64,000 nucleotides of DNA from Vallitalea pronyensis. Lineage in GTDB: Bacteria > Bacillota > Clostridia > Lachnospirales > Vallitaleaceae. Numbering within the stretch: the stretch's first letter is position 1; each line of letters starts with the position of its first letter. The notes beneath the pieces were generated by a model. It was given only the letters and a program-made list of their open reading frames with translations, was not told the DNA's origin and searched no databases. The stretch covers positions 62,001 through 126,000 of the forward strand of contig NZ_CP058649.1 of assembly GCF_018141445.1 (NCBI RefSeq), in the 5' to 3' direction. Below are positions 42,434 through 53,096 of this stretch, piece after piece. Made by a program: the position numbers and the translations under genes.

Positions 42434-43297
42434 TTAGCGAATGGTATAACCTTTTAATAAAACCCGTGATAAGAGAGAGGCACACTGCTGTCTTGTTGCT
42501 TTCATGTCGGGCGTGTAAGGATTAACAAAAGCATCGGATTGCTTTAAGATACCTGCCTTGGATGCGCTGATATAATACGGATTACTCCAATGATTCTTGT
42601 CAGGTAACAGGTAGGAGCTTGTTTGCTCATGAAAGATAAATGTACGATCTATGATGGCTAACACCTCACCAATTGTTATATCCCCAAGTGGTTTACATAA
42701 ACCGTTACCACTGCCTTTTACAATATCCTTTTTTACAAGGGCCATAATGTACTTCTTACCCCAGTAATCATTGGCAACATCTGTAAAGGTGGAAGCCACA
42801 TCATCATCCAATTCATAGTCAGCTGCTGCTACAAGCATGGCAAAAAACTCGGCCCTTTTAACAGAATGACCTGGCTTGAAAGTCTTATCCACATAGCCGT
42901 TAACAATGCCTTGATCGTACAGGCTTATAATATCGTATTGCTTCTCTTTGTCCTCCGGCAGATCGGTGAGGCTCATTTTCTCCACTTGCTGCTCTTTTAA
43001 CACAATGGGGATAGGAAAGATTACCTTGGGGTTAAAGATGGTCATTTTCTGAAACCCTTCGGGTATATCATTGCCTACTCTATAAGTGACTTCCATCACA
43101 TTATCTTGGTTAACATAATAGCTGATGATTTGTATATTTTTCTCACCTTCTTTATGCCAGTATAATTCAATTTTCCCACTATGATTGGTCAGCTGCTTGA
43201 AATCGTAAATAACACGACCAGGGCTTGCTGCCAACACCTGTATTGGCAGTAATAAGCACCCTATAAAAATGCTGATGATCTGTCGATATTTTCTCAT
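42434..43297 (-). CDS. Small SLH-domain secreted protein
   Basis: 287 aa with signal peptide (MRKYRQIISIFIGCLLLPIQVLAA). Residues about 125-285 hold three SLH repeats: ISLYDQGIVNGYVDKTFKPGHSVKRAEFF, FTDVANDYWGKKYIMALVKKDIVKG and KNHWSNPYYISASKAGILKQ (motif parts only). SLH triplets bind secondary wall polymers, so it sits on the cell surface. It is the third gene of a row with two giant FN3/SLH-like proteins (gap 63 bp) and likely belongs to the same structure. Confidence 0.9.
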   Translation of the reverse strand: MRKYRQIISIFIGCLLLPIQVLAASPGRVIYDFKQLTNHSGKIELYWHKEGEKNIQIISYYVNQDNVMEVTYRVGNDIPEGFQKMTIFNPKVIFPIPIVLKEQQVEKMSLTDLPEDKEKQYDIISLYDQGIVNGYVDKTFKPGHSVKRAEFFAMLVAAADYELDDDVASTFTDVANDYWGKKYIMALVKKDIVKGSGNGLCKPLGDITIGEVLAIIDRTFIFHEQTSSYLLPDKNHWSNPYYISASKAGILKQSDAFVNPYTPDMKATRQQCASLLSRVLLKGYTIR

Positions 43298-43360
43298 TGT
43301 ATCCTTCCTCTCTAAAACACACCCAAAAGCTCATTGGAATAGGCTTATTAAACCCTATCT

Positions 43361-46300
43361 TTATTTCATGATTTTAGACCATATCTGATACATCTCCCCA
43401 AAAGTCATGGGTGATTTACCTCGAATTGCCTCTGGATTTTGCACAAATCCTAACGCTATAGCTTTGGCAACACTTTCATGATAAGCAGCTTCAATATCCT
43501 TGTCATGTAATGGGTTAACATTCTCCTGATCGTATTCAAGGACACTGCCATTGATGATTTCGTAGGCTTTTACAAACATGTGTATCCCTTCTTGTCGCGT
43601 CATAACAGAAACATTGCTATCTGGTAGATAAATACCCGATAAGGTCAGCTTTCTCAAGGTATTCTTATCCATATACTTGGACACATCGATGGTCTTCTGC
43701 TGGGTTATTATACCGTACATCACATTCAATAGCTGCTGTTCTGTGACCTGCTTATCTGGGTCATAGTTGTCCATACCTACAACCATGTAATGGGTTAATA
43801 CCTGCATCCGTGCTTCAGCAGACCAATGGCTTTTTACCTCAGGTGTGGTGGCTTCTGTAATCCCCTGATTGCTGACATAGAGTCCAAATACACCTAATGA
43901 TCCTGTTGAGAAGGTGACTTCCCCTGAATAGACGCTGTATTTCCCGTCTATATCCTGCCATTTGTTATATTTTGCATCTTTTTGATAGGTGAGAATCTGT
44001 TTCCCATAGAGTGCGTATCGATTTTTTGCATTCACCCGAATATCCATATAATCATCTGTTTGCTTGATTGGTTTATAGCCTGTTTTTGTGCCAATGGACA
44101 TGCCTACAGTCTGAGGTATACCTACTGGGACAACCACATTTTCTGGCATAAGTGCTGGTACATTGTAATTATCAAATTGATTAATGTAAATGTGAATAAC
44201 AGGTGCTACACCGTAATGGCTTACTTGTTGATTAACCTCTGTTCGCAAAGCGTTATGAGGTATATCAAGGGTCATATCACCAGCAAGGACACTCAATTTC
44301 ACTTGATGGGTGTCAAAAGCTTTCATAATGGAATAAGGTATGACGATTTTTCGTTTTGTGATAGGATAACCTTTATAACTGGATACGTCAATCTGATACA
44401 CATAGGTGTTTTTCTTAATCAGATTCATGATCAAGCGTTGGTCCACGTTGTTATCCGGTGTATTATCCTGTCCCGTACCTGTACCACGGAAGCGGTAGGT
44501 TAACTCTTTTCTCTCTTTATCATAAATAAGTTCATAATCGTCGCCAGGTAAAATCTCCAATGCAGGGTCTGTATGCCCATCATATTCTGAAGAGGAGTAC
44601 TTGGTTAAAATACGAATAGGCTCTGAATAACTGAGGGAATCCTTAACGATTAATTGGCTTTCTTCAGGACCCTTAACGGTTATCCGTGTTTTCATACGTA
44701 CATAGTAGAAACGATTGGGTAATAATTGATTAATCTTTACTAATATCTTTTCCAATATCTCTACGTTATCAGGTTTTACATCCCCTGTACCCCCTGCTAT
44801 TTCAATGTAAATCGGATCAATGAAGAATGCATTATCGGATACCTCCATAAGGTAAGTGAAGCTCTTCTGTATGGTAGACGTACTGCCTGACGTATCCGGT
44901 TTATCATCTGGATGCAGCAGCCATTCTATGGCGATATAATCCTCTGTCACACTGTGTTCGTAATTATGCCGTTTCATGGCATCACTGGATGCTACACCAA
45001 TACCCCTAGGCGGCAATGGATGTTCCACATCTTTGGTTGTACCGATGGCTGCATTACTCCAAGGAGACGTACCATTGGTGGCTGGCTGGATGCTTCTTAT
45101 CCAGAAGTAATATTGGGTATTGGGGAATAAGTCGTCCGCTGTCACTTCATAGAATGCACCATTGGTGGGGTACTTGGGATCACTAGGGTCTGTGGGTAAG
45201 CTCCATTCCAGCACTTCTGCACTGTTAATATCTTCTGTATTGGAATATTTAATTTCATACTGAAAGTTGGTATTGTATTTCCACGTAACGGTCATGGTGG
45301 TGTCCGTATACCCATTAACGTAAATGCTTGGCACATTGGGATCAGGTGTGATAACGGAATCCTCTGACTTGGTTGCCACCACAATAGGTGTTGGGTAATG
45401 AGCCAGTATAACATCTCCTGACAGCAGTTCACGGTAAGGGTATACCATAAATAAGTATAATGTATTGGGTAACAAAGCATCTTGCTTGTAATACAGATAG
45501 GAAATATCATCCACATCTTTTGTGACCTCAATATCTGCCCATGGTATGGTTGTCACGCCACTTTTATCATCCTTAATTAATTGGTCATAATAATCCACAA
45601 ATGAATAATCAGGATTGGTTAATTTCTCGCTATTAATCTTATCTTGAATGGTTTTATAAGGTATCTGGGCAAATTTATATTTTACATCGGATACACCAAA
45701 TTGATCGGCTCCAAGGTCAATTTCACGTTTCACTAGGTCAAAATCAGCATAGTTAGCATGAATACCTCTAACATAGGTAATGAGCCTTGCAATCTCTGTT
45801 TCATCTTCATAGATGTTAAAGTATTCTGCACCATCTACATAAGCCGTATGGAATTCTGCAACACCGCTGTTATTTCGTACCCATAATTGATGGAACCAAC
45901 TGGAGAGTCCTGTGTATTTAGCAGGTAATGTGGTAATGGCTTCCCACCATTTTTCCTTCCAAATCACAGCCACTTCCGTGGTAGTGGTGTCTTGATCCTT
46001 CACTTTTAATGGTGGTTTGACAATGGAAGGCGGTTCAAATGAGTCACCGTCGTATCCAAAATAGACAGAAACGATGGTGGGTTCTGAAACAGCCTCTTCA
46101 TTCCCCCATTTCTTTTTTGCAACCAGTTTAATGTAATAAAGGCTGTCCGGTGTAATGGACTGCAATTGGGATTTATCTGCATCATAATACTGATGAATAA
46201 GATATTTGTAACCTACAATCTCATCAGAAGCATCTTTTAACAGGTTGTTGGGTGTTGACACATCGTATTTTTGGTCAGCTAATAGAGGAGGTGCAGCCGC

Positions 46301-47758
46301 TAAGTCTTCCAATGCATTGGTCACATACACATCATAGTATACCTCCGTATCGGTTATGGTCTGTTGATAGGTAGATGATGTATGGTCCACGTCTTTTCGA
46401 CGGAATGCTCCCCAGACAAAGTTAATGCTATTACTGCTTTCCACAATGTTAAATGTTTGTCCTGATTCAAGTATATCGGCTATATTTCCTGAATAGCTAT
46501 CCCCGTATACAAGGTATTTTCGCTTTAGCTCATCGTTAATATCACTAATGGGCTTGGTTTTTAGAATGTTGAGTATACTCTTGGATAACAAAGAGGGTAC
46601 ATAGGGTTTTGTAGGTTTTACCCGAAGGACTTCCGGTACAAAGAGCACTTTATTGGATTTTGGCTCAATGGGTATTTTACTGCTATCGGATACCGCTTCA
46701 TACCTCAGCTCTAACTGGTATTCTACAGCCTTATCTGGCATAAGCACCTTATAATACTCCATGGTAGCCGCATCTTTATTAAATATGGCGATGTTTCGGG
46801 GTTGGTCCCCTACATATTCCATAAGTCTTGCTTCAACCAGTTCGTATTCACTTTGTTCCTGCCCCACTTTGAAGCTTGCTGGTATGTCCCATTCTAATCG
46901 CACATATTCACCATCTTCATAAGCTCTTAAATTAATGTTGGTGGAACATGTCCAAATATAAGGATAGTTAATGTTCTTTACAATGGGTTTTGAATTATAA
47001 AAATCCGTTACAGGCTCTACCAAAATAGAATAGATCTGCCCAGGGTAGATGTTCTGATCGATCTCATAGGAATTACGGAAACGGTTCTTGGTAGAATCGT
47101 AAAACCTTGCAATTTTCCCTGAACTAATGCTAAGGCCTGATATCTCCCCTTCTTTGTTATTGAGCAGCTCTTGTTTTGATTTGGTTGAATAATCCCCCAC
47201 AGCATATACAATCCGGTATTCAAAGGTATCAATACCAATATCATCCCAGACAACGGTTACGCTGTCATCTGTTGGCTGTAGTTCCACATTCAGGTCTGTA
47301 ATGGCATAAGCGATTGGGTCTGCTCCTGTATTGGGTGCTAATACCTGTGTGGACACACCACCAATGGTTGTGGTGTGAAAGTGATAGGGTCTTATACTTA
47401 ATTCGTATAGGGAACCAGTCGATAAGATTAATTCATCATGAATGTTGAGGGTCTTTTCACTATCGTCAACCTTTATCTTTTGCTTATTGTTTTTATCTAA
47501 GGTAATGTTGGTGACGCCTACTTCATAATAATCAGGCGCATGATAATCACCAGTGGTATCCCAACTATCTGGATCAACCCAGCTTACGTTCATGGTTGGT
47601 CGTATAATGGGTTTTCCTGTGACAACATCCTGTCCAATGACATAATGCACATTATCCACTGCAAACTGCTTAACAGGTATCTGTACATTGGCAAGAACTG
47701 GGCTGCTTTGTAATAGGATTAAGATGGCTATAACGAGACTTAAAATTCTTTTTTTCAA
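43361..47758 (-). CDS. Large secreted protein with FN3-like modules and C-terminal SLH-like repeats
   Basis: About 1465 aa from TTG 47758, preceded by AAGGAGG at 9 nt; a longer frame overlaps the upstream gene and lacks a signal peptide at its start. Signal peptide KKRILSLVIAILILLQSSPVLA. At least six beta-sandwich modules of fibronectin-III type, for example TDTTMTVTWKY...LFPNTQYYFWIRSIQ and INQLLPNRFYYVRMKTRI. The last 170 residues look like three diverged SLH repeats (VKSHWSAEARMQVLTHYMVVG; YHESVAKAIALGFV). It starts 13 bp after the 1648-aa gene, so the two are coupled. Confidence 0.88.
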   Translation of the reverse strand: MKKRILSLVIAILILLQSSPVLANVQIPVKQFAVDNVHYVIGQDVVTGKPIIRPTMNVSWVDPDSWDTTGDYHAPDYYEVGVTNITLDKNNKQKIKVDDSEKTLNIHDELILSTGSLYELSIRPYHFHTTTIGGVSTQVLAPNTGADPIAYAITDLNVELQPTDDSVTVVWDDIGIDTFEYRIVYAVGDYSTKSKQELLNNKEGEISGLSISSGKIARFYDSTKNRFRNSYEIDQNIYPGQIYSILVEPVTDFYNSKPIVKNINYPYIWTCSTNINLRAYEDGEYVRLEWDIPASFKVGQEQSEYELVEARLMEYVGDQPRNIAIFNKDAATMEYYKVLMPDKAVEYQLELRYEAVSDSSKIPIEPKSNKVLFVPEVLRVKPTKPYVPSLLSKSILNILKTKPISDINDELKRKYLVYGDSYSGNIADILESGQTFNIVESSNSINFVWGAFRRKDVDHTSSTYQQTITDTEVYYDVYVTNALEDLAAAPPLLADQKYDVSTPNNLLKDASDEIVGYKYLIHQYYDADKSQLQSITPDSLYYIKLVAKKKWGNEEAVSEPTIVSVYFGYDGDSFEPPSIVKPPLKVKDQDTTTTEVAVIWKEKWWEAITTLPAKYTGLSSWFHQLWVRNNSGVAEFHTAYVDGAEYFNIYEDETEIARLITYVRGIHANYADFDLVKREIDLGADQFGVSDVKYKFAQIPYKTIQDKINSEKLTNPDYSFVDYYDQLIKDDKSGVTTIPWADIEVTKDVDDISYLYYKQDALLPNTLYLFMVYPYRELLSGDVILAHYPTPIVVATKSEDSVITPDPNVPSIYVNGYTDTTMTVTWKYNTNFQYEIKYSNTEDINSAEVLEWSLPTDPSDPKYPTNGAFYEVTADDLFPNTQYYFWIRSIQPATNGTSPWSNAAIGTTKDVEHPLPPRGIGVASSDAMKRHNYEHSVTEDYIAIEWLLHPDDKPDTSGSTSTIQKSFTYLMEVSDNAFFIDPIYIEIAGGTGDVKPDNVEILEKILVKINQLLPNRFYYVRMKTRITVKGPEESQLIVKDSLSYSEPIRILTKYSSSEYDGHTDPALEILPGDDYELIYDKERKELTYRFRGTGTGQDNTPDNNVDQRLIMNLIKKNTYVYQIDVSSYKGYPITKRKIVIPYSIMKAFDTHQVKLSVLAGDMTLDIPHNALRTEVNQQVSHYGVAPVIHIYINQFDNYNVPALMPENVVVPVGIPQTVGMSIGTKTGYKPIKQTDDYMDIRVNAKNRYALYGKQILTYQKDAKYNKWQDIDGKYSVYSGEVTFSTGSLGVFGLYVSNQGITEATTPEVKSHWSAEARMQVLTHYMVVGMDNYDPDKQVTEQQLLNVMYGIITQQKTIDVSKYMDKNTLRKLTLSGIYLPDSNVSVMTRQEGIHMFVKAYEIINGSVLEYDQENVNPLHDKDIEAAYHESVAKAIALGFVQNPEAIRGKSPMTFGEMYQIWSKIMK

Positions 47759-47771
47759 GGTTGCTACCTCC

Positions 47772-50700
47772 TTACCAATCAATCTTGTTCTCAATACGTG
47801 TGAGTATCTCAAGAACGGTTTCCATATCCACATTATCCTGTGGTTTTAATTGTCCATTCACCATAGGAATAATACCGTAGTTCACACCTCTTAAAAGGGT
47901 GTCTCTAAAAGTAATGGTGATGCTGCTATAATCTTCTATGCTGTTATAATCCGTTATGACCATGGTTTGCAGGGGTATGCTGTTTTTCATGCTGTAAGCC
48001 TGCACTAGCAGATAATAGGCTTCTTCTTTGGTGATATAGGCATATGGGTTAAGCGCTGGCAGCCTAATACCCTGTTCCATAAGCCAAGTATCCGTATCAT
48101 GGCCGTCAGGTGACCCTAATATCCTTGCAATGGCAGCAATAATCTGATAACCATATACCTTGGAATCAGGTTCACTTAGCTCCCCACCATTAAAGATTTC
48201 TGTCAGCTTATAGGTGTTCACCAGATCCGTTACCATCCCGTTATAATCATCATCCAATTGGTTGTACAAACTGGACCTTGGGGCTAACAAATAGGCACCG
48301 GTTTCTGAGGTATCCATGGTGTATTGCTGATTGAAATAATAGCCATCTACTCTCTTCCATTTATGATTATCTTTCTTATAACCTTGTATATCGTCAACCT
48401 GTGATTGGGTACCAAAGGCAATATGTAAACTGTTATCAACTTCTTTTAATGAAGTATATTCTTTTTGTATATATTGGGTCATTAAACTCTTAACAGAAAC
48501 CCTATGGTCTTCTTGTACAAGCTTAAGGGTATCTTGAACAATTTTGAGCAACTTACTTTCATCAATACCCGATTCTAATTCTTTTTCCAATTGTTCAATG
48601 AGGTATGCCTTTTTACCATTCACAATGGCATCAAATTTACTTAGAGCCAGAAGGTCAAAATCGGTTTCTGACTTTGAACTACCCACAATCTGGATATCCA
48701 CAACAAGGAGTTGTGTAAGGGGCTTATAGCCTTCCACTTTATCATTATATTTGCCAATAGTAACGTCTAATCGGATGTAATAATCTCTTTCTACATTATT
48801 ATATTGGTTAATCCGTGTAATCATATCTTTGATGGCTTGTGTATCTTCTTGTGATACGGCATAAGGTCGTATACCAAATTCACCTTCTGGGAATTTTGTC
48901 ATGATGGTGATGCTGTTATCGTTAGCGGTTTGAATCATTTTGGCTGGTATATAGATCTGGGTAATCCCTTCTATAGCACTTTCTAAATAGTATTTGCCAT
49001 CGGATACATATTTAAGTTCACCAATGTTCATTTCGCCACGGTATTTGACCACTTTCAGTGTATCCTTCTCTTCAATGAGCCATATGGGTGTATTTTTCAG
49101 CTCTTGTGCTTTGTCCAGATAGTACTGGATATATTGTAAGTACTTCTGTTCCTTATCATAATCTACCTGATCAAAATCCGTTCGTGTTGTAACCCGCTCT
49201 GAAAAGCTGGATAACGGATACACTTGGGTACCATTAGGTAATGTCTCCATTGGCATGGTCCGATCCTCTACCCTTACCTTGATGCTATAGGTAGTACCAG
49301 GTTTTAGATTACTAATCTTATAATACATCCTCGTGTACCCATCATTAGCTCCTTCTTCCTGTCCTAGATACGTATAGGTATAGGTATTATTGGTGTAATC
49401 CACGTCCTTGTCTGCTTTGACAAAAACCTGCATGATGTAGTCCCCTGTTGTATGAAAATCGCTAGGAACAGGTGCATCAAAACGAATGATGGTTTCCAGT
49501 TTTTCGTCATAGCTATAGGAGGAATTATGGGCTACTATAAGATTAATGGGGCGTTTGATAGGTGCTGTGGTTAAGGTATCGCCTACCCAAGCCGATGCTC
49601 CTTTTGAAACGTCACCTTCTATCTTAATGGTCCGTGCATAGTAATAATACACTTTGTTGGGCATGTTATTCCCATCAATCATGGTTATTTTATTATCGGC
49701 TACGGTAAATGTAAAGCTTGTGTTGGTGTCCCAAGTGTCCGTTGTTTTATTATAGTACTTAAGTTCATAGCCTGAATCACCAACAAGAATGCGCCAAGCT
49801 TCCATGTTGGTACCTGTTAGTTCTGTTGATTCAATTAAATCTTTCATGGACAGAACGGTTGCCAAACTACTTGGTAGTGCTTTATTTTCTATGCTCATCA
49901 ATTCAAAGCCATACTTATCTTTCTCAAAAGTGATTTCATCTGGGTACGACCAAGAGATTTCACCTGTTAAGTTATTATCATCGTAATGTTTCACTTCCAT
50001 ATCTTCTGGTGCAAGAGGAATGAGTTCATTTTCCCCTGGCTCGGAAGGTACCACTGGTGATGTGGCACTTAACATGGTAGAGGGTTCTGAACGCCTTGTC
50101 TCAATGATGGTAGACGTATCTCCTACATCATGTATATTTAACCTTGTCACAACACGTACATAATAATTTGTATTGGGATCAAGGTTTAGTAATTTCATTT
50201 CCCCAACACCTGCTTCCGCAGGCCCTTTATTAATATCATAGTAGAGTATATCATTATTTCTAAGGGGATCTATCTCCGTACTGGTTAGTTCCAAATCATC
50301 CCCTGCGATATTAATCTTATGAATACCATTGGCCGTTAATCTTGCTGGATCAACGAGGTCCAAGATATTCATGATATTACCTGGATCATCCGTTGTCATG
50401 GTGTTATCCAGATTCAATATCTTCTGCTTATCTTGAGAGATATATACCCGATAATCCATGTTATTAACACCTTTACCAATGGGCGCTAACATAAAGTTTT
50501 CATAATTGCTTACATCTGCCAACTTAAACGTCACATTCATGCCAACTTTGGGGGTTGTATCCGATGTAATACGTGGTATATAGGCCAGGTTATCCACGAT
50601 GGGTATATCGTATTTAATCATACTTAGGGATAGACTATCGGCAATGGACCTGTCACTCTCACCTATTCCTCCACCGCCAGCTTTAATGTAGACGGATTTC

Positions 50701-52718
50701 ATTCTTATAAAGTTAATCCCTGGATATTCATAGTTATACGGGTCTGTTGCCGCAAGTGCTTCCGTATATTTGTTGGGGTCTGGCTGGGTTAAATCTTTGA
50801 CAACAGGTTTAGACCAGCCTATCGTGTCTTTTATAACAATGTTCTGCACTTCAAAAAGACCGTCTCGTTCATTATACCCGAATGCATTATAGGCTCCAAT
50901 GGCATTGGTAGGTGTACCTGGGGTTTTACCTGTATTAACTTCTTCCACCTTTATATCTGAACCGTCTTTCCACACTCTAAATACTTTTATAATCTCATAA
51001 GGATTGGTTGAATCCACCTGTGGTATATCGTTGACTTGAAATTCATAGTAGATGACGTCTCCTGCATTGGCTAACATCTGGTCCAATAAGGTTTTTGATG
51101 GTGCATACCATTCTAGATCAAATTGGACTTGGTTTGGCTCATTAGAGGTCACATCATCCGGTGGTACAACCGCTAAGTTCTTAATGGCTTTGACCTTAGG
51201 TACTGGCGGCGGCACATTGGTGTCATTGATTGGTTGATAATGTATGGTCTGGGAATCCAACTTGGTTCCTGCAAATTGGACGCCTACTTTATAGAATTCC
51301 TGAGAACTACCATTTTTAAAAGGTACGGGTATGTAGATATTGTTGTCTAGATTTTGCTGATTATGGTAGTGTTTCAGCCATATGTTATCGTCTGTGAAAA
51401 CTGCATCGGCCTTTTTATGATAAATGGTGTATTCAAGGTCATCTGCATTACTGCCCGCATAGGGTGCGATATCCAGATAGGCATCATCCATACTGGCTCT
51501 TTTGACTTCATAGTCCAAATAGGTATAGGCATACTCGTTGACCGGTTCATAGTCATGGAACTCGTACAGGACACTGGATTCTAGGTTAATCGAGGCAATG
51601 TATACACGACTGGCTTCTAGATCATCCCATTGAAGGAAATCTGTACTGCCATTCTGAAGTCCTGCTCGGTCTTTTACCAATTCAATGGTATACTTGCCTG
51701 CATTGTATGTATACTGAGCCGTACTGTTATCCGATGTTGATGTGGGTGTTGTGGTAAATGTACCACTACCCCCAATAGGAGCATCAAAATCAAAAATAAT
51801 ATCCGTGTTGTTTCCATTATCCTTGATATCCTTCAAGGTAACAATGGCTTTTATGGTATCACCACCGGTATTTTTAAACACGTCACCTGCATAGTCATAG
51901 ATATTGCCAATACCCAATACCTTGGGACGGTCAAATGAAATGGTTAATCCAGGCTTACTTCCTGGTTTGGTATCATTGGGTGTTCCAGGTGGCAGGATGA
52001 TGGTATCTAAGTTCATATTACCCCCATCGTTTACCCAATGGCTAGGTGTTATTTCAAAGTTATCAAGGGCTCTTAACAACTGGATGTTCTCATTGATCGT
52101 ATCAGGGTCTGTTAGTCTAAAATCAATGATATAACCCTTAGGAATGCCTTTTGTTAAGAAATTCATTTTTTTGGTCTGCATGTCCCAGCGAAAACGAACA
52201 GGCATGTTATTGATGATAAAGGCAACACCTGGGTACTTGGAACTTGCCCCTCTTGTGATCACATATTTCAGCTCGCCACCATCTAGAACAGTTGCTGGGT
52301 CCACGGTCTTTAATGTAGGTACCATTAAGCTATAGTCCATCTCTGCATAGGACTTAGCCGCTTCTGTACTTGTGATATTGGTACTGGTAGATTCAGTAAT
52401 GATGCTGTACCTTACGGTAACCTTATCCACTTCATGCTCAAATGTAACTCTTGTTTTCGTATCATCCTTTAGAAAATATTCCAACTCATAGATACCATAC
52501 TTGTCCATATCCCAAGTAAGCAAGGCTTCGTCATCACCAGCTTTATTGGAAATTGTCTGAAGCAGCTCGTCCATGGTATCATTTCTCTTCCACTCATACC
52601 CGATCGCCGTGGCTGCTTTAACATGATAGGATGTGACGTGACATGTCATGCATAACATGATACCTATCAAACAAAGACTTAACGCTTTATAACCACACTT
52701 AATCTTCTTATTCTTCAT
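47772..52718 (-). CDS. Giant secreted protein (1648 aa) with FN3-like modules and SLH-like C-terminus
   Basis: Signal peptide (ALSLCLIGIMLCMTCH), then about ten beta-rich stretches. FN3-type endings recur: LNLDPNTNYYVRVVTRL, ISNLKPGTTYSIKVRV and similar. The end (about 1490-1648) has three weak SLH-like repeats (LVNTYKLTEIF, TWLMEQGIRLPALNPYAYITKEEAYYLLVQA, GVNYGIIPMVNGQLKPQDNVDMETVLEIL). It is first in the three-gene surface operon and is far larger than typical autolysins. No enzymatic domain is seen; a structural or adhesive role is likely. Confidence 0.88.
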   Translation of the reverse strand: MKNKKIKCGYKALSLCLIGIMLCMTCHVTSYHVKAATAIGYEWKRNDTMDELLQTISNKAGDDEALLTWDMDKYGIYELEYFLKDDTKTRVTFEHEVDKVTVRYSIITESTSTNITSTEAAKSYAEMDYSLMVPTLKTVDPATVLDGGELKYVITRGASSKYPGVAFIINNMPVRFRWDMQTKKMNFLTKGIPKGYIIDFRLTDPDTINENIQLLRALDNFEITPSHWVNDGGNMNLDTIILPPGTPNDTKPGSKPGLTISFDRPKVLGIGNIYDYAGDVFKNTGGDTIKAIVTLKDIKDNGNNTDIIFDFDAPIGGSGTFTTTPTSTSDNSTAQYTYNAGKYTIELVKDRAGLQNGSTDFLQWDDLEASRVYIASINLESSVLYEFHDYEPVNEYAYTYLDYEVKRASMDDAYLDIAPYAGSNADDLEYTIYHKKADAVFTDDNIWLKHYHNQQNLDNNIYIPVPFKNGSSQEFYKVGVQFAGTKLDSQTIHYQPINDTNVPPPVPKVKAIKNLAVVPPDDVTSNEPNQVQFDLEWYAPSKTLLDQMLANAGDVIYYEFQVNDIPQVDSTNPYEIIKVFRVWKDGSDIKVEEVNTGKTPGTPTNAIGAYNAFGYNERDGLFEVQNIVIKDTIGWSKPVVKDLTQPDPNKYTEALAATDPYNYEYPGINFIRMKSVYIKAGGGGIGESDRSIADSLSLSMIKYDIPIVDNLAYIPRITSDTTPKVGMNVTFKLADVSNYENFMLAPIGKGVNNMDYRVYISQDKQKILNLDNTMTTDDPGNIMNILDLVDPARLTANGIHKINIAGDDLELTSTEIDPLRNNDILYYDINKGPAEAGVGEMKLLNLDPNTNYYVRVVTRLNIHDVGDTSTIIETRRSEPSTMLSATSPVVPSEPGENELIPLAPEDMEVKHYDDNNLTGEISWSYPDEITFEKDKYGFELMSIENKALPSSLATVLSMKDLIESTELTGTNMEAWRILVGDSGYELKYYNKTTDTWDTNTSFTFTVADNKITMIDGNNMPNKVYYYYARTIKIEGDVSKGASAWVGDTLTTAPIKRPINLIVAHNSSYSYDEKLETIIRFDAPVPSDFHTTGDYIMQVFVKADKDVDYTNNTYTYTYLGQEEGANDGYTRMYYKISNLKPGTTYSIKVRVEDRTMPMETLPNGTQVYPLSSFSERVTTRTDFDQVDYDKEQKYLQYIQYYLDKAQELKNTPIWLIEEKDTLKVVKYRGEMNIGELKYVSDGKYYLESAIEGITQIYIPAKMIQTANDNSITIMTKFPEGEFGIRPYAVSQEDTQAIKDMITRINQYNNVERDYYIRLDVTIGKYNDKVEGYKPLTQLLVVDIQIVGSSKSETDFDLLALSKFDAIVNGKKAYLIEQLEKELESGIDESKLLKIVQDTLKLVQEDHRVSVKSLMTQYIQKEYTSLKEVDNSLHIAFGTQSQVDDIQGYKKDNHKWKRVDGYYFNQQYTMDTSETGAYLLAPRSSLYNQLDDDYNGMVTDLVNTYKLTEIFNGGELSEPDSKVYGYQIIAAIARILGSPDGHDTDTWLMEQGIRLPALNPYAYITKEEAYYLLVQAYSMKNSIPLQTMVITDYNSIEDYSSITITFRDTLLRGVNYGIIPMVNGQLKPQDNVDMETVLEILTRIENKIDW

Positions 52719-52964
52719 TCCTTTATCCCCCTATTGCATTTGCTATTATTATTTTCCCATCTATGCAATCAACACATCTGATGTGTTTATTATTGAATCA
52801 ATTATGTTTATTCTTATGATTTGAGATGAAAATGGCTTTCATATTTATATCGGTTATTCGGGTAGAAAATGTTATAGTTTTTTGTCGTATTTAACGTTTA
52901 TTTAATGTATTAAATATGCCTTTGAAATATAACTTCTAGAAGCTTTATTGATGGCAATGGGGTG

Positions 52965-53007
52965 AACATAAAACAACCACCCAAGCTATGATAAAGCTAG
53001 GATGGTT
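52965..53007 (-). terminator. Terminator after copper-amine-oxidase-N lipoprotein gene
   Basis: Minus strand AACCATCCTAGCT / AGCTTGGGTGGTT (one mismatch and a G-U pair) followed by GTTTTATG. It separates this gene from the surface operon, whose promoter should lie at 52719-52960, where I see no gene. Confidence 0.75.
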
Positions 53008-53096
53008 ATTAAACATTTTATGTGACGATACGACTAAGCATTAACGATTTATTCGTTCTTTGGTATTGGAGCCATATGCTCTGTCATTATTAGAAA

